A stretch of DNA of 20,352 bases from CAIKZY01 sp044374195 (GTDB taxonomy: Bacteria; Actinomycetota; Actinomycetes; S36-B12), in contig JBILOY010000028.1 in the NCBI GenBank assembly GCA_044374195.1, positions 1-20,352 on the forward strand. Direction: 5' to 3'. The translations under genes were made by a program, and so were the position numbers. Every line of letters starts with the position of its first letter. The first letter of the stretch is position 1. Positions 1 through 7,899 of the stretch are shown here, piece by piece. Under the pieces are notes generated by a model that did not search any database, was not told where the DNA came from, and saw only the letters and a list, made by a program, of their open reading frames with translations.

Positions 1-648
1 GCCAGCCATGCACCGTCCGTCCTCATCACGGGTATTCACACCGCCGTCGGCGAGGCCGTCGGCTACGAGTTCATCCGCAATGGCTGGTTCGTGATGGGTG
101 CTGACGAAGTGGCGCACACCTCGCACTTCAGCCGGGCCCAGATCCGCACCGAGATCGGCAACCTGGAGTCATATCGCACGATGATCGAACTGGCTGCGGC
201 TCGTGGCAATGGGCTCGACTGCGTGGTCAACTGCGATCGAGTGCCGATCTGCGAGCCCGCCGGTGTCGATTTCATCCGTGCCGCTGCCGAGCCGTTCATC
301 AGCGACATGAGCGGCTCGATCGTGAACCTGCTCGGTATCGAGGAGATTCGCTCGCACAGCTTGACCGAGATCACCGAAGTCACCACCGCGCTTGCGGCCA
401 TGGAGCCTCGTGTTCGCATCAACACGGTCGCGCCGTACCTGACAATCGGGGCACATGGCTCACGGCTGCCTTACGCGGGCACTGACGCCGACGCATTCCT
501 CGAGCATCTGAACGCCGAGGAGCGCGCGACACGCGAGCCACTGAGCATCTACGAGATTGCCGAGACCGTGTACTTCTTCGTCGCGAACCCCGAGCGACTG
601 ACCGGTGTCACCTTCAGCGCCGATGACTCGTTGCCCATTCGGGCCTGA
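1..648 (+). CDS. SDR-fold protein, 5'-truncated by the window, lacking the catalytic YxxxK
   Basis: Frame 1 is open from the first base to the TGA at 646-648, so the true start lies upstream; the GTG at 91 is internal. The protein opens with a Rossmann dinucleotide-binding element (VLITGIHTAVGEA, the TGxxxGxG region of short-chain dehydrogenases) and continues with a VVNC segment where NNAG normally sits, the strand GSIVN, a RINTVAP segment, and a C-terminal TGVTFSADD that resembles the SDR 'ITGQ...VDGG' ending. Where the catalytic Tyr-x-x-x-Lys helix should be, the sequence reads SLTEITEVTTALAAM, and the catalytic Ser of the preceding strand is also missing (VNLLGIEEI). It is therefore probably a non-catalytic SDR-fold protein, perhaps a nucleotide-binding or regulatory one; this is inference. 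It converges on the HAD gene with a 16-bp gap. The substrate and function are unknown. Confidence 0.8.
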   Translation, partial: ASHAPSVLITGIHTAVGEAVGYEFIRNGWFVMGADEVAHTSHFSRAQIRTEIGNLESYRTMIELAAARGNGLDCVVNCDRVPICEPAGVDFIRAAAEPFISDMSGSIVNLLGIEEIRSHSLTEITEVTTALAAMEPRVRINTVAPYLTIGAHGSRLPYAGTDADAFLEHLNAEERATREPLSIYEIAETVYFFVANPERLTGVTFSADDSLPIRA

Positions 649-664
649 GTCAGGGGCGTCAGCC

Positions 665-1390
665 CTAGCTCATCGGGTAGGGGTGAAATCCGAACATTGA
701 CGCGATGCTGCCGAGGTCGGTTCCCTGCTTCGGCGTGATGACCTGCCATGAGTTCTGCATGGCTATCTGATTCAGGGCCTTGTCCGGGTGAACGGCAACC
801 GGGTTGCCCATCATCGCCAGTAGTGGCAGGTCGTTGACCGAATCGCTGAAAGCCCACGAGCCATCGAGATCTGTGTCGGTGCTCTCGAGAAGTGAACGCA
901 CGCGTGCAGCCTTCTCCGCGCCATGGGCAATCGGCTGGGCCAGCCGGCCTGTGTAGATGCCGTTGACCGTCTCGGACACCGTGCCGAGCGCACCGGTAGC
1001 ACCCAGTGATCTCGCGATTGAATCCGCCAGCTCCTGCGGACTCGCCGTGGCAATGTAGGTCGGAATGCCGAGCTTCACGAAATGCGTGAGTCGGTCGACC
1101 ACGTCCGTGACGTAGTACCGGGGAAGACGTGTGGCGACGAAGTCATCGGCGAGGCCAATCAGATCCTGTTGCTGCCTGCCCTCGACCATTCCGAGCACCC
1201 GTGAGGCGACGTCCGCAGGCATGCCATCGCGCTCGGAACGGTTGCGCACGTAGGTGAATTCGGCGCGCGCGTAACGCACGACCGTGCGCGGCCCGATGAA
1301 GCGCCGGCGCACCATCTCCTTGCCGAAATGGAAGAGCGAGGATCCCTCGACAAGCGTGTTGTCGAGATCGAACACCGCAGCGATGGCCAT
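665..1390 (-). CDS. HAD-superfamily hydrolase, subfamily IB (SerB-like phosphatase)
   Basis: This 241-residue protein has the HAD motifs in order: motif I DLDNT at residues 8-12 (nucleophile Asp8, acid/base Asp10), motif II TAS at about 115-117, Lys160 as motif III, and motif IV SDSVND with Asp183 and Asp187 binding Mg2+. The spacing and the long alpha-helical cap between motifs I and II fit the HAD-IB group that includes phosphoserine phosphatase. Many actinobacterial relatives are of unknown substrate, so a specific SerB assignment is not supported. The ATG at 1390 puts the first beta strand (AAVFDLDNT) right at the N terminus. A TAGCCT -10-like element ends six bases upstream of the ATG, so the transcript may be leaderless. 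The gene stands alone, convergent with the SDR gene and divergent from the glycosyltransferase operon. Confidence 0.88.
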   Translation of the reverse strand: MAIAAVFDLDNTLVEGSSLFHFGKEMVRRRFIGPRTVVRYARAEFTYVRNRSERDGMPADVASRVLGMVEGRQQQDLIGLADDFVATRLPRYYVTDVVDRLTHFVKLGIPTYIATASPQELADSIARSLGATGALGTVSETVNGIYTGRLAQPIAHGAEKAARVRSLLESTDTDLDGSWAFSDSVNDLPLLAMMGNPVAVHPDKALNQIAMQNSWQVITPKQGTDLGSIASMFGFHPYPMS

Positions 1391-1396
1391 GACTAG

Positions 1397-1402
1397 AGGC
1401 TA
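1397..1402 (-). promoter_or_regulatory. candidate -10 element of a leaderless promoter for the HAD gene
   Basis: TAGCCT on the minus strand fits the actinobacterial TANNNT -10 pattern and is followed by six bases (CTAGTC) and then the ATG at 1390, so transcription would start at or next to the start codon. No convincing -35 is seen and no Shine-Dalgarno sequence precedes the ATG. Inferred from position only. Confidence 0.3.
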
Positions 1403-1424
1403 ATTCCCCAGAGAGCACCGAAAT

Positions 1425-1444
1425 CGCCGAGAACACGCTCGGCG
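1425..1444. repeat. 7-bp inverted repeat in the HAD/glycosyltransferase divergent region
   Basis: CGCCGAG at 1425-1431 and CTCGGCG at 1438-1444 are perfect inverted arms around a six-base loop. They lie in the 132-bp non-coding region between two divergently transcribed genes. There is no T run on either side, so a terminator is unlikely; an operator or chance are the alternatives. Confidence 0.35.
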
Positions 1445-1522
1445 CCCAATGTTACCTGGAGGTTAAACGACACTTCATATTCGCGTGTCCGAAATCTTGT
1501 CGTGGTTCGGCCCAATGATCAC

Positions 1523-2647
1523 ATGCGAATCGCCATCGCTGCCGAGTCGTTCCTGCCCCGCTCCAACGGGGTAGTGAACTCTGTCGTCCAGGTGTCTCGT
1601 CACCTGAGGCATCGCGGTCACGAATGCCTCATCATCGCTCCTGACAGTTACCCCGCCGATGAGTTTGAGGGTGTGCCGGTACACCGAGTCCGTTCCGTCG
1701 AGATTCCCGGCGTTCATGACGTTGATGTCGTGATCTCCTCAGCCCAGGCGATGCGTGAGGTCATGGTCGACTTTGGTGCGACGAGCCTGCACCTTGCTTC
1801 ACCCTTCGTACTCGGCTGGCAGGCGCTCTCCGGTGCGCAGCTGGCGGGCGTGCCCGTGATCTCCGCCTACCAGACCCATATCGCTGGATTCGCGCATCAT
1901 TACGGCCTCTCGCCACTGGCCTTTCTCGCGGATTCCGTTGTTCGCCGGATTCACCGCAATTCAGATCTGAATCTGGCTCCCTCACGCGACTCCGCTGACT
2001 ACCTACGCGGGTTGGGAGTCTCGCGGGTGGCGATGTGGGGAAGGGGTGTTGACCTGACCCAGTTCGATCCCGCGCATCGCAGTGCATCGCTGCGCGAGTC
2101 GTGGGGAGCCGATGGCCGCAAGGTGGTGGGCTTCGTGGGCCGCCTCGCGCCCGAGAAGAACGTGCACATGCTTCGCGAACTGGCCGATGATCCCAGCATC
2201 TCGGTGGTAATCGTCGGCGATGGTCCAAGCCGAGTCTCGCTGCACCAGTCGATGCCCGATGCGCACTTCACCGGTCGGCTCTCCGGCCACGAGCTTGCCA
2301 CGACGATGGCCAGCATGGACGTCTTGGTGGCACCGGGCGAGCTCGAGACCTTCTGCCAGGTCGTTCAGGAGGCCATGGCTTCCGGCGTTCCGGTCGTCGC
2401 CCCGGAGATCGGCGGCCCCCGCGACCTGATCGAGCACGAGTCGACCGGCTTGCTCTATCGACCGGGGAAGAGAGCGGAGATGCTCGATCACGTATCAAGG
2501 CTGGTCCGCGATGAGCTGCTCCACGCGCGCATCTCGCGTGCCGGACACTCCTGGGTGCAGGGCCGCACGTGGGCGGCACTAGGCGATCAGGTGATCGATC
2601 ACCACCACCGCGTGGCATTCGGCGACATCACGCGAGTGGCGGCCTGA
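1523..2647 (+). CDS. mgtA: GT4 glycosyltransferase, MgtA-like (probable GDP-mannose-dependent alpha-mannosyltransferase)
   Basis: With the ATG at 1523 this is a 374-residue GT-B glycosyltransferase. The start was chosen because MRIAIAAESFLP is the standard N terminus of this group; a GTG at 1502 would only add seven residues. The N-terminal acceptor domain (about 1-195) carries the NGVVNSV loop. The C-terminal donor domain has GRLAPEKN (Arg207, Lys212), the VVIVGDGP strand near 228-235, and the EX7E motif from Glu275 to Glu283 within ETFCQVVQEA. The ETFCQ...QEA...GVPVVAP stretch is close to what I recall for mycobacterial and corynebacterial MgtA, which mannosylates lipoglycan precursors at the membrane; the mannosyl specificity is inferred from that. 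It is the first gene of a three-gene unit, with one base between its stop and the next ATG. Confidence 0.82.
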   Translation: MRIAIAAESFLPRSNGVVNSVVQVSRHLRHRGHECLIIAPDSYPADEFEGVPVHRVRSVEIPGVHDVDVVISSAQAMREVMVDFGATSLHLASPFVLGWQALSGAQLAGVPVISAYQTHIAGFAHHYGLSPLAFLADSVVRRIHRNSDLNLAPSRDSADYLRGLGVSRVAMWGRGVDLTQFDPAHRSASLRESWGADGRKVVGFVGRLAPEKNVHMLRELADDPSISVVIVGDGPSRVSLHQSMPDAHFTGRLSGHELATTMASMDVLVAPGELETFCQVVQEAMASGVPVVAPEIGGPRDLIEHESTGLLYRPGKRAEMLDHVSRLVRDELLHARISRAGHSWVQGRTWAALGDQVIDHHHRVAFGDITRVAA

Positions 2648-2648
2648 C

Positions 2649-3773
2649 ATGGCCACCATCGCCCATCTCGCGAATCTGTACGGGCCGCGTAGCGGCGGCC
2701 TGCGTACTTCGATGAACGAGCTGGCTCGGCAGTATGCCCTCGCCGGACACGAGGTGCACCTGATCGTGCCGAGCCGCGAGTCTGAGGTGCTGGTCGACGG
2801 TCGGGTCACCACCCATCACCTGAAGTCACCGGTGTTACCGGGGTCAGGCGGATACCGCGTGATGCTCGGGCGCCGCCGAATCAGGACGTTGCTCGAGGAG
2901 ATCTCGCCCGATGCGGTGGAGATCTCCGACAGATTCACGCTCCTGCATGCCGCCGACTGGGCTCGCGAGCGTGGCATCTCGTCCGCGGTGATTGCGCATG
3001 AGCGGCTCGATGGAGTGATGAAGGCCTTCGCCCCTTGGCTCCCGCGCACCATGCTGGCCGACCGCATCAATCGTGCAGCAGCTCGGCGCGCTGACTCCAT
3101 TGTGTGCACGACGGATTTTGCGGGCGAGGAGTTCGGCCGGATCAAGGTGCCGGTCAGAAAGATCCCGCTGGGCGTCGATCTGGTGCAATTCCACCCCGGT
3201 AGGCGCTCCGACTTCTGGCACGCGCAATTCGGCTGCGCCGTGGTCTTGCTCCTGTGCAGTCGGCTGTCGAAGGAGAAGGAACCTGGTTTCGCGATCGATG
3301 TGCTCCGCGAGTGCAGGCGTCGCGGAATCGATGCGCACCTGGTGATCGCCGGTGACGGTCCGATGGCTGCGGCTATCCAGCGGCAGTCCGCCGATCTGCC
3401 CGTCACGATGCTCGGTTTTGTTTCCTCACGAAGTGAACTTGCCCGTTTCCTGGCAAGTGCCGATGTCATTTTGGCACCTGGGCCGATCGAAACATTCGGA
3501 CTCGCTGCCCTCGAAGCGTTGGCGAGCGGAACGCCGGCCATCGTGAATAAGTCTTCGGCACTCCCGGAGATCATCGGTTTGTCTGCGGGCCGCGCACTGC
3601 CACTCGATGCAGGCGCGTGGGCCTCGTCGATTGACCTGATCACCGCTGATCATGACGGTTTTCGTGCGGTTGCGCGCACGCGGGCGGAGAGGTTTACCTG
3701 GCAGGCGAGCGCCCGGCGAATGCTCGCCATGCATGGACTGAAGTTCCGCGAACTGGAATCGCAGGCGGCCTGA
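2649..3773 (+). CDS. GT4 family glycosyltransferase
   Basis: This 374-residue GT-B protein has a glycine-rich N-terminal loop (YGPRSGGLRTSMNEL, residues 11-25) and a C-terminal donor domain with SRLSKEK (Arg205, Lys210 contacting the nucleotide diphosphate), LVIAGDGP near 231-238, and the EX7E motif from Glu281 to Glu289 in ETFGLAALEALASG. These are the hallmarks of retaining GT4 enzymes. It is only moderately like its upstream neighbour, so it is a distinct member rather than a tandem duplicate. Donor and acceptor cannot be read from the sequence; a phospholipid- or lipoglycan-linked sugar is plausible from the MgtA-like neighbour. The TGA of this gene overlaps the ATG of the SGNH gene by one base (TGATG), pointing to translational coupling. 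Confidence 0.85.
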   Translation: MATIAHLANLYGPRSGGLRTSMNELARQYALAGHEVHLIVPSRESEVLVDGRVTTHHLKSPVLPGSGGYRVMLGRRRIRTLLEEISPDAVEISDRFTLLHAADWARERGISSAVIAHERLDGVMKAFAPWLPRTMLADRINRAAARRADSIVCTTDFAGEEFGRIKVPVRKIPLGVDLVQFHPGRRSDFWHAQFGCAVVLLLCSRLSKEKEPGFAIDVLRECRRRGIDAHLVIAGDGPMAAAIQRQSADLPVTMLGFVSSRSELARFLASADVILAPGPIETFGLAALEALASGTPAIVNKSSALPEIIGLSAGRALPLDAGAWASSIDLITADHDGFRAVARTRAERFTWQASARRMLAMHGLKFRELESQAA

Positions 3774-4510
3774 TGCGAGTCGTCGCCGTCGGGGACAGCA
3801 TCGCCTACGGCGTAGGCGATCACCCGACGACAGCCGGCGCTATTGCGTGGTCGGGCCGACTTGCTCGACTAGCCGGCTCTGAGGATCACCGAATTTTCGG
3901 CTACCCCGGTGCTGTTCTTCGCGACCTGCGGACGCATCAGCTTCCTGCTGCGCGAATGGTCAAGCCCGACCTGATCTTGATGAGCATTGGCGGTAATGAC
4001 GCGGTGCGCACCGGATTCGACGCGGATGCACTGCGCACTGGCCTGGTTGAATGCCTCGATGACACCCTCGGTGACGGCACGCGCGTGGCCCTGGCGACCT
4101 TGCCCGATTTCTCAGTGGGCTGCAGACTGCCGCGCAAGATGCGCGAGAGCCTGCATCGTCGAATCCAACGGGTGAACGCGGTGCTCGCCGAGGTGGCCGA
4201 TCGCCCCGGCGTGACCCTCGTCGACCGATGGGCGGATCCCGTTGCGCATCAGTCCGAATACCTCCACGCCGATCGAGTCCACCCCTCGCCGCTGGGCTAC
4301 CAGCGACTGGCCGAGCGGACCTTGAGCAGTTTGGGCATCGCTGCCAACGGGACGCGGATGACTACCCAGATGGTCGACTGCAGGCAGCGGCTGTGGCTGC
4401 TTACCAGCGGCGTGCCGTGGGCCATCCGCCGGTCGTCGAGCCTGCTGCCGGGAATTTTGGCGATGGCTCGCGATGAGTTGCGGAGTCCGGACTTGTCGTG
4501 GGTCGGTTAG
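3773..4510 (+). CDS. SGNH/GDSL-family hydrolase
   Basis: The 245-residue protein has all the SGNH blocks: GDSI with nucleophile Ser9, the block II Gly near residue 44-46 (YPG), GGND with Asn75, and DRVHPS with Asp167 and His170 completing the triad. The family covers esterases, lipases and acyltransferase-like hydrolases; there is no signal peptide, so a cytoplasmic role is likely. Residues from about 190 form a basic, hydrophobic tail (RLWLL...VPWAIRR) that resembles tails on other actinobacterial SGNH proteins encoded beside glycosyltransferases. Coupling to the upstream GT4 gene by TGATG suggests action on the same glycoconjugate, for example trimming an acyl group, but this is inference. 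The stop codon shares four bases with the convergent hemL stop. Confidence 0.85.
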   Translation: MRVVAVGDSIAYGVGDHPTTAGAIAWSGRLARLAGSEDHRIFGYPGAVLRDLRTHQLPAARMVKPDLILMSIGGNDAVRTGFDADALRTGLVECLDDTLGDGTRVALATLPDFSVGCRLPRKMRESLHRRIQRVNAVLAEVADRPGVTLVDRWADPVAHQSEYLHADRVHPSPLGYQRLAERTLSSLGIAANGTRMTTQMVDCRQRLWLLTSGVPWAIRRSSSLLPGILAMARDELRSPDLSWVG

Positions 4511-5805
4511 GCGCTTGCTGCAGCGAGGGCTGCTGCGGGCGCCGCTGCACTGATGATCTCGAATTCGCGATCGCCATGTGCGTTCGAGACGAACCACGCC
4601 TCGTATGCCGACGGCGGCAGCCAGACCCCGTTCTGCAGCATCGAATGGAAGAACGCACCGAAGGCCTTGGTGTTCTGAGTCTTCGCCTCGTCGTAGGTAT
4701 GAACGGTCTCGTTCGTGAAGAACCAGCTGAATAGATTGCCTGCGTGCTGCGGCGAATTCGGCACGCCAGCAGCGTTCAGTGCATCGGTGATGATCGCTTG
4801 CACCTGATCGGCCGTGTTGTTGAGGCGCACGTAGACGTCGTCGGTGCAGTGCTGAAGCGTGACGAGGCCTGCAGTGGTCGCCGTGGGGTTTCCGCTCAGT
4901 GTGCCTGCTTGGTAGACCGGGCCCGCAGGGGCAAGGAGATCCATGATCTCGGCGCTACCGGCGACTGCCGCCAACGGCATTCCGCCTCCGATGACCTTGC
5001 CGAAGGTGAACAGATCAGGGGCCCAGTCCTCGGACTTGCCCTCGATGCCCCACCACCCGTCGCGGGAGACGCGGAAGCCCGTCATCACTTCATCGAGGAT
5101 CATGACTGCGCCGTGCTTGGTGGTGAGATCGCGAATCGCCTTGTTGAACCCGGCGGGGGGCGGAACGACTCCCATATTCGCCGGGATCGCCTCGGTGATG
5201 ACTGCGGCGATGTGATCGCCGTGCTCAGCAAAAAGTGCCTCGAGCGCAGCGATGTTCCCGTAGTCGAGGGTGAGGGTGTCTTTCGCGGTGCCCTCGGTCA
5301 CGCCGGGGGAATCGGGGAGGCCGAGTGTCGCGACGCCTGAGCCTGCGGCGACGAGCATGGAGTCGGCGTGGCCGTGGTAACACCCGGCGAACTTCACGAT
5401 GACATCGCGACCGCTCTTCGCGCGAGCAAGGCGCAGCGCGGTCATGACTGCTTCGGTACCGGAGTTGGTGAAGCGCACTCGATCAACAGCGCCAACCCGA
5501 CGGACGATCTCCTCGGCAAGCTCGACCTCGGGCGGGCACGGGGCGCCGAACGAGAATGAGTCGGCGATGGCACTCTGCGTGGCCGCGACCACTGCCGGAT
5601 GCGCATGTCCAAGGATGGCTGGGCCCCAGGCACCGACGAGATCAACGTACTGCTTGCCCTCGACATCGGTGATGATCGCGCCATGGGCACTCGCCACGTA
5701 AGGCGGAGTACCGCCGACTGAGCGGAAGGCACGCACCGGCGAACTGACACCGCCGGGGATTACCTGCTGGGCACGTGCGAACCAGGCTGCCGAGCTATCG
5801 GTCAC
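4507..5805 (-). CDS. hemL: glutamate-1-semialdehyde 2,1-aminomutase
   Basis: HemL converts glutamate-1-semialdehyde to 5-aminolevulinate with PLP, the second committed step of the C5 route. The 432-residue length is normal for the family. Visible signatures are the N-terminal IPGGVSSPVRAF, the GSxTEA-like NSGTEAVMTALRLAR near 114-128, DEVMTGFRV at 238-246, and the PLP-binding Lys270 in FTFGKVIGGGMP. The GTG start at 5805 is chosen because AAAGGG lies just upstream on the minus strand and MTDSSAAWFARAQ is a typical beginning. It is the last gene of the hemE-hemL operon, 17 bases after hemB, and its TAA overlaps the convergent SGNH stop within TTAG. Together with hemA, it shows that ALA is made from glutamyl-tRNA rather than by ALA synthase. 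Confidence 0.97.
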   Translation of the reverse strand: MTDSSAAWFARAQQVIPGGVSSPVRAFRSVGGTPPYVASAHGAIITDVEGKQYVDLVGAWGPAILGHAHPAVVAATQSAIADSFSFGAPCPPEVELAEEIVRRVGAVDRVRFTNSGTEAVMTALRLARAKSGRDVIVKFAGCYHGHADSMLVAAGSGVATLGLPDSPGVTEGTAKDTLTLDYGNIAALEALFAEHGDHIAAVITEAIPANMGVVPPPAGFNKAIRDLTTKHGAVMILDEVMTGFRVSRDGWWGIEGKSEDWAPDLFTFGKVIGGGMPLAAVAGSAEIMDLLAPAGPVYQAGTLSGNPTATTAGLVTLQHCTDDVYVRLNNTADQVQAIITDALNAAGVPNSPQHAGNLFSWFFTNETVHTYDEAKTQNTKAFGAFFHSMLQNGVWLPPSAYEAWFVSNAHGDREFEIISAAAPAAALAAASA

Positions 5806-5822
5806 AGTGTTTCCCTTTGTCG

Positions 5823-6815
5823 TTACTTGATGAGCCGGGCAACCTCGGTTGCCCAGTAGGTGCAGATCACACTGGCGCCTGCGCGCTTCACGCTCATGTG
5901 AGCCTCGAGAATTGCGCGCTCACGATCGATCATGCCCGCGGCGGCTGCTGCTTCGATCATCGAGTACTCACCGGAGACGATGTAGGCCGCGACAGGAACG
6001 TCGACGGCATCAGCGGTGCGCGCCAAGATGTCGAGGTAGGGGAGTGCCGGCTTCACCATCACGATGTCGGCGCCCTCGGCGATATCAAGGCGCACCTCGC
6101 GAAGTGACTCAATGCCATTGGCAGGATCTTGCTGGTAGGTCTTGCGATCCCCCTGCAGGGCTGACTCGACGGCGTCGCGGAAGGGGCCATAGAACGCGGA
6201 GGCGTACTTGGCTGCGTACGCCAAGATCGCGGTGTCGACATGACCGGCATCATCGAGTGCCTCACGCACGGCGCCGACCTGGCCGTCCATCATTCCGCTC
6301 AGGCCAAGGATGTCGCTGCCGGCCTCGGCAAGGGTGATGCCCATCTGCTGGTAGACCGCGAGCGTGGCGTCGTTGTCGACGTTGCCCTGTGCATCGAGCA
6401 CGCCGCAGTGACCGTGTGAAGTGAATTCGTCGAGGCAGAGATCGGCGATCACGGGGAGTGAGTCGCCGGTGGCCTGCTTCGTCCAGCGCACGGCCTCGGC
6501 GAGGATGCTGTCGTCGGCGATAGCAACATCGCCGCACGCGTCGCGTTCCTGTGGAACACCGAAGAGCATGATGCCGCCGACGCCTGCCTCTGCCGCCTCG
6601 GTTGCCGCGCGCATGAGGGAATCACGAGAGTGCTGCACGACCCCGGGCATCGAGCCGATGGAGATCGGCTCGGTTGCTCCCTCGCGCACGAACACCGGCA
6701 GTACGAGATCGGCGGCCGAGAGTCGGTTCTCCTGCACGAGTCGACGGATCGCAGCGGTGCGGCGCAAGCGGCGGGGACGCTCGACGAGATCGAAGCGATC
6801 GACGGGGTTGCTCAT
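5823..6815 (-). CDS. hemB: delta-aminolevulinic acid dehydratase (porphobilinogen synthase)
   Basis: HemB condenses two ALA molecules to porphobilinogen. With the ATG at 6815 the protein has 330 residues, the usual size; the frame stays open upstream to 6917, but that would overlap hemH and add a non-conserved extension. The two active-site lysines are Lys203 (AAKYAS) and Lys255 (MVKPA), and YIVSGEYSMI follows near 278-287. The metal-site segment reads DLCLDEFTSHGHCG (125-138), where two of the three zinc cysteines of the E. coli-type enzyme are kept and the middle one is Asp, a pattern I recall from other actinobacterial enzymes. The start is 10 bases after the hemH stop with no Shine-Dalgarno sequence, so translation is probably coupled. 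Confidence 0.96.
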   Translation of the reverse strand: MSNPVDRFDLVERPRRLRRTAAIRRLVQENRLSAADLVLPVFVREGATEPISIGSMPGVVQHSRDSLMRAATEAAEAGVGGIMLFGVPQERDACGDVAIADDSILAEAVRWTKQATGDSLPVIADLCLDEFTSHGHCGVLDAQGNVDNDATLAVYQQMGITLAEAGSDILGLSGMMDGQVGAVREALDDAGHVDTAILAYAAKYASAFYGPFRDAVESALQGDRKTYQQDPANGIESLREVRLDIAEGADIVMVKPALPYLDILARTADAVDVPVAAYIVSGEYSMIEAAAAAGMIDRERAILEAHMSVKRAGASVICTYWATEVARLIK

Positions 6816-6825
6816 GCGCGCAAGT

Positions 6826-7899
6826 CTAGGTGCCCGAGATAACGGGCCGCTCGGCTCTGGCGTTAGGACAGCAGGTCTCGGAGCAGAACGGCTTCCAGTA
6901 CTCGGGCACGGAGCCACGAAGGGATTCCTCGACCCGATCGACCAGGGATGAGACGAAACGAGGGTCGATGCCCGGGGTGGAGACGCGTTCGAAGGCCAGG
7001 CCCAACTCGGTGGCAGTTTCCAGCGCCTCGTGGTCGAGATCCCAGATCACCTCGACATGATCACTGACGAAACCGATCGGCACGACAACCACGGCGGTTG
7101 TTCCGGCACCGGCCGCGTCGCGAATCGCATCGTTGATATCGGGCTCGAGCCACGGCATCGTGGGAGGCCCGCTTCGCGATTGGTAGACCAACGCCCACTC
7201 GGGCACCACTCCACCACGCAGGGATTGCACCGTCGCAATGACCTGCTCGATCGCAATTACATGCTGCTGCGGGTAAATGCCGAGGCCTTCGTCGCCCTCA
7301 CCGCGCAACTCGACTGGGCCGGAGGTCTGGCTCATCGACATCGGGACTGAGTGAGTGGTGAAGAAGATCGCGGTGGAGCTCGGATCAATGCCCTGAGCCG
7401 CAAGGCGATCAAGCGCAGAGGCGACGCCTCCGGCGAAAGAGTCGATGAAACCGGGAAGGTCAAAGTAGGAACGGATTTTGCGCACGATGAGGTCGGTCAA
7501 GCCCGTGGCTTCGAGGGCCATGCCGATGTCCTCGCGATACTGGCGGCAGCCGGAGTAAGACGAGTAAGCGCTGGTGGCCAGTGCGAGTACCTCTCGATGC
7601 CCGTCAGCATGCAGTTGCTGCAGCGCACCGTCGAAGAACGGCTCCGAGTTGCGATTGCCCCAGTAGACGGGCAGGTCGATGTTCCGGCGCGCCAGCTCAG
7701 CCTCGAGCGCAGCGATCAACTCTCGGTTCTGCGCGTTGATCGGGCTAACGCCACCGAGGGCGAGGTAGTGATGCGAGACCTCTTCGAGGCGCTCTCGCGG
7801 AACTCCGCGGCCAGCGGTCACTCGCTCGAGGAAGGGCATGACCTCATCGGGCCCCTCGGGGCCACCGAAGGAGGAAAAGAGAAGGGCCGTGTAAGTCAT
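6826..7899 (-). CDS. hemH: coproporphyrin III ferrochelatase (HemH/CpfC)
   Basis: The 357-residue protein inserts ferrous iron into coproporphyrin III, the penultimate step of the actinobacterial heme route; chdC directly upstream in the operon supports this substrate over protoporphyrin IX. It begins ALLFSSFGGPEGPDEVMPFL, a standard ferrochelatase N terminus, and carries the catalytic His183 (FFTTHSVP) and Glu283 in the HVEVIWDLD helix. Four cysteines, Cys118 in SGCRQY and Cys339/343/344 in the tail FCSETCC, match the arrangement reported for [2Fe-2S] ferrochelatases of actinobacteria; the cluster itself is inferred. The ATG overlaps the chdC TGA as ATGA, so the two are translationally coupled. 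Confidence 0.95.
   Translation of the reverse strand: MTYTALLFSSFGGPEGPDEVMPFLERVTAGRGVPRERLEEVSHHYLALGGVSPINAQNRELIAALEAELARRNIDLPVYWGNRNSEPFFDGALQQLHADGHREVLALATSAYSSYSGCRQYREDIGMALEATGLTDLIVRKIRSYFDLPGFIDSFAGGVASALDRLAAQGIDPSSTAIFFTTHSVPMSMSQTSGPVELRGEGDEGLGIYPQQHVIAIEQVIATVQSLRGGVVPEWALVYQSRSGPPTMPWLEPDINDAIRDAAGAGTTAVVVVPIGFVSDHVEVIWDLDHEALETATELGLAFERVSTPGIDPRFVSSLVDRVEESLRGSVPEYWKPFCSETCCPNARAERPVISGT

Noticed and set aside
646..672. Terminator between the convergent SDR and HAD genes
   Set aside because: Only a 4-bp GGGC/GCCC stem without a T run is present.
1469..1489. GACAC...GTGTC inverted repeat around a CATATT element upstream of the glycosyltransferase operon
   Set aside because: The arms are only five bases with an 11-base spacer, and no supporting -35 or Shine-Dalgarno sequence was found; not distinguishable from chance.
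4500..4515. Terminator between the SGNH gene and hemL
   Set aside because: The two stop codons overlap in TTAG, leaving no intergenic space, and no hairpin is evident.
6816..6917. N-terminal extension of hemB over the hemH 3' end
   Set aside because: It would overlap hemH by 92 bases; the ATG at 6815 gives the usual HemB length and lysine positions.
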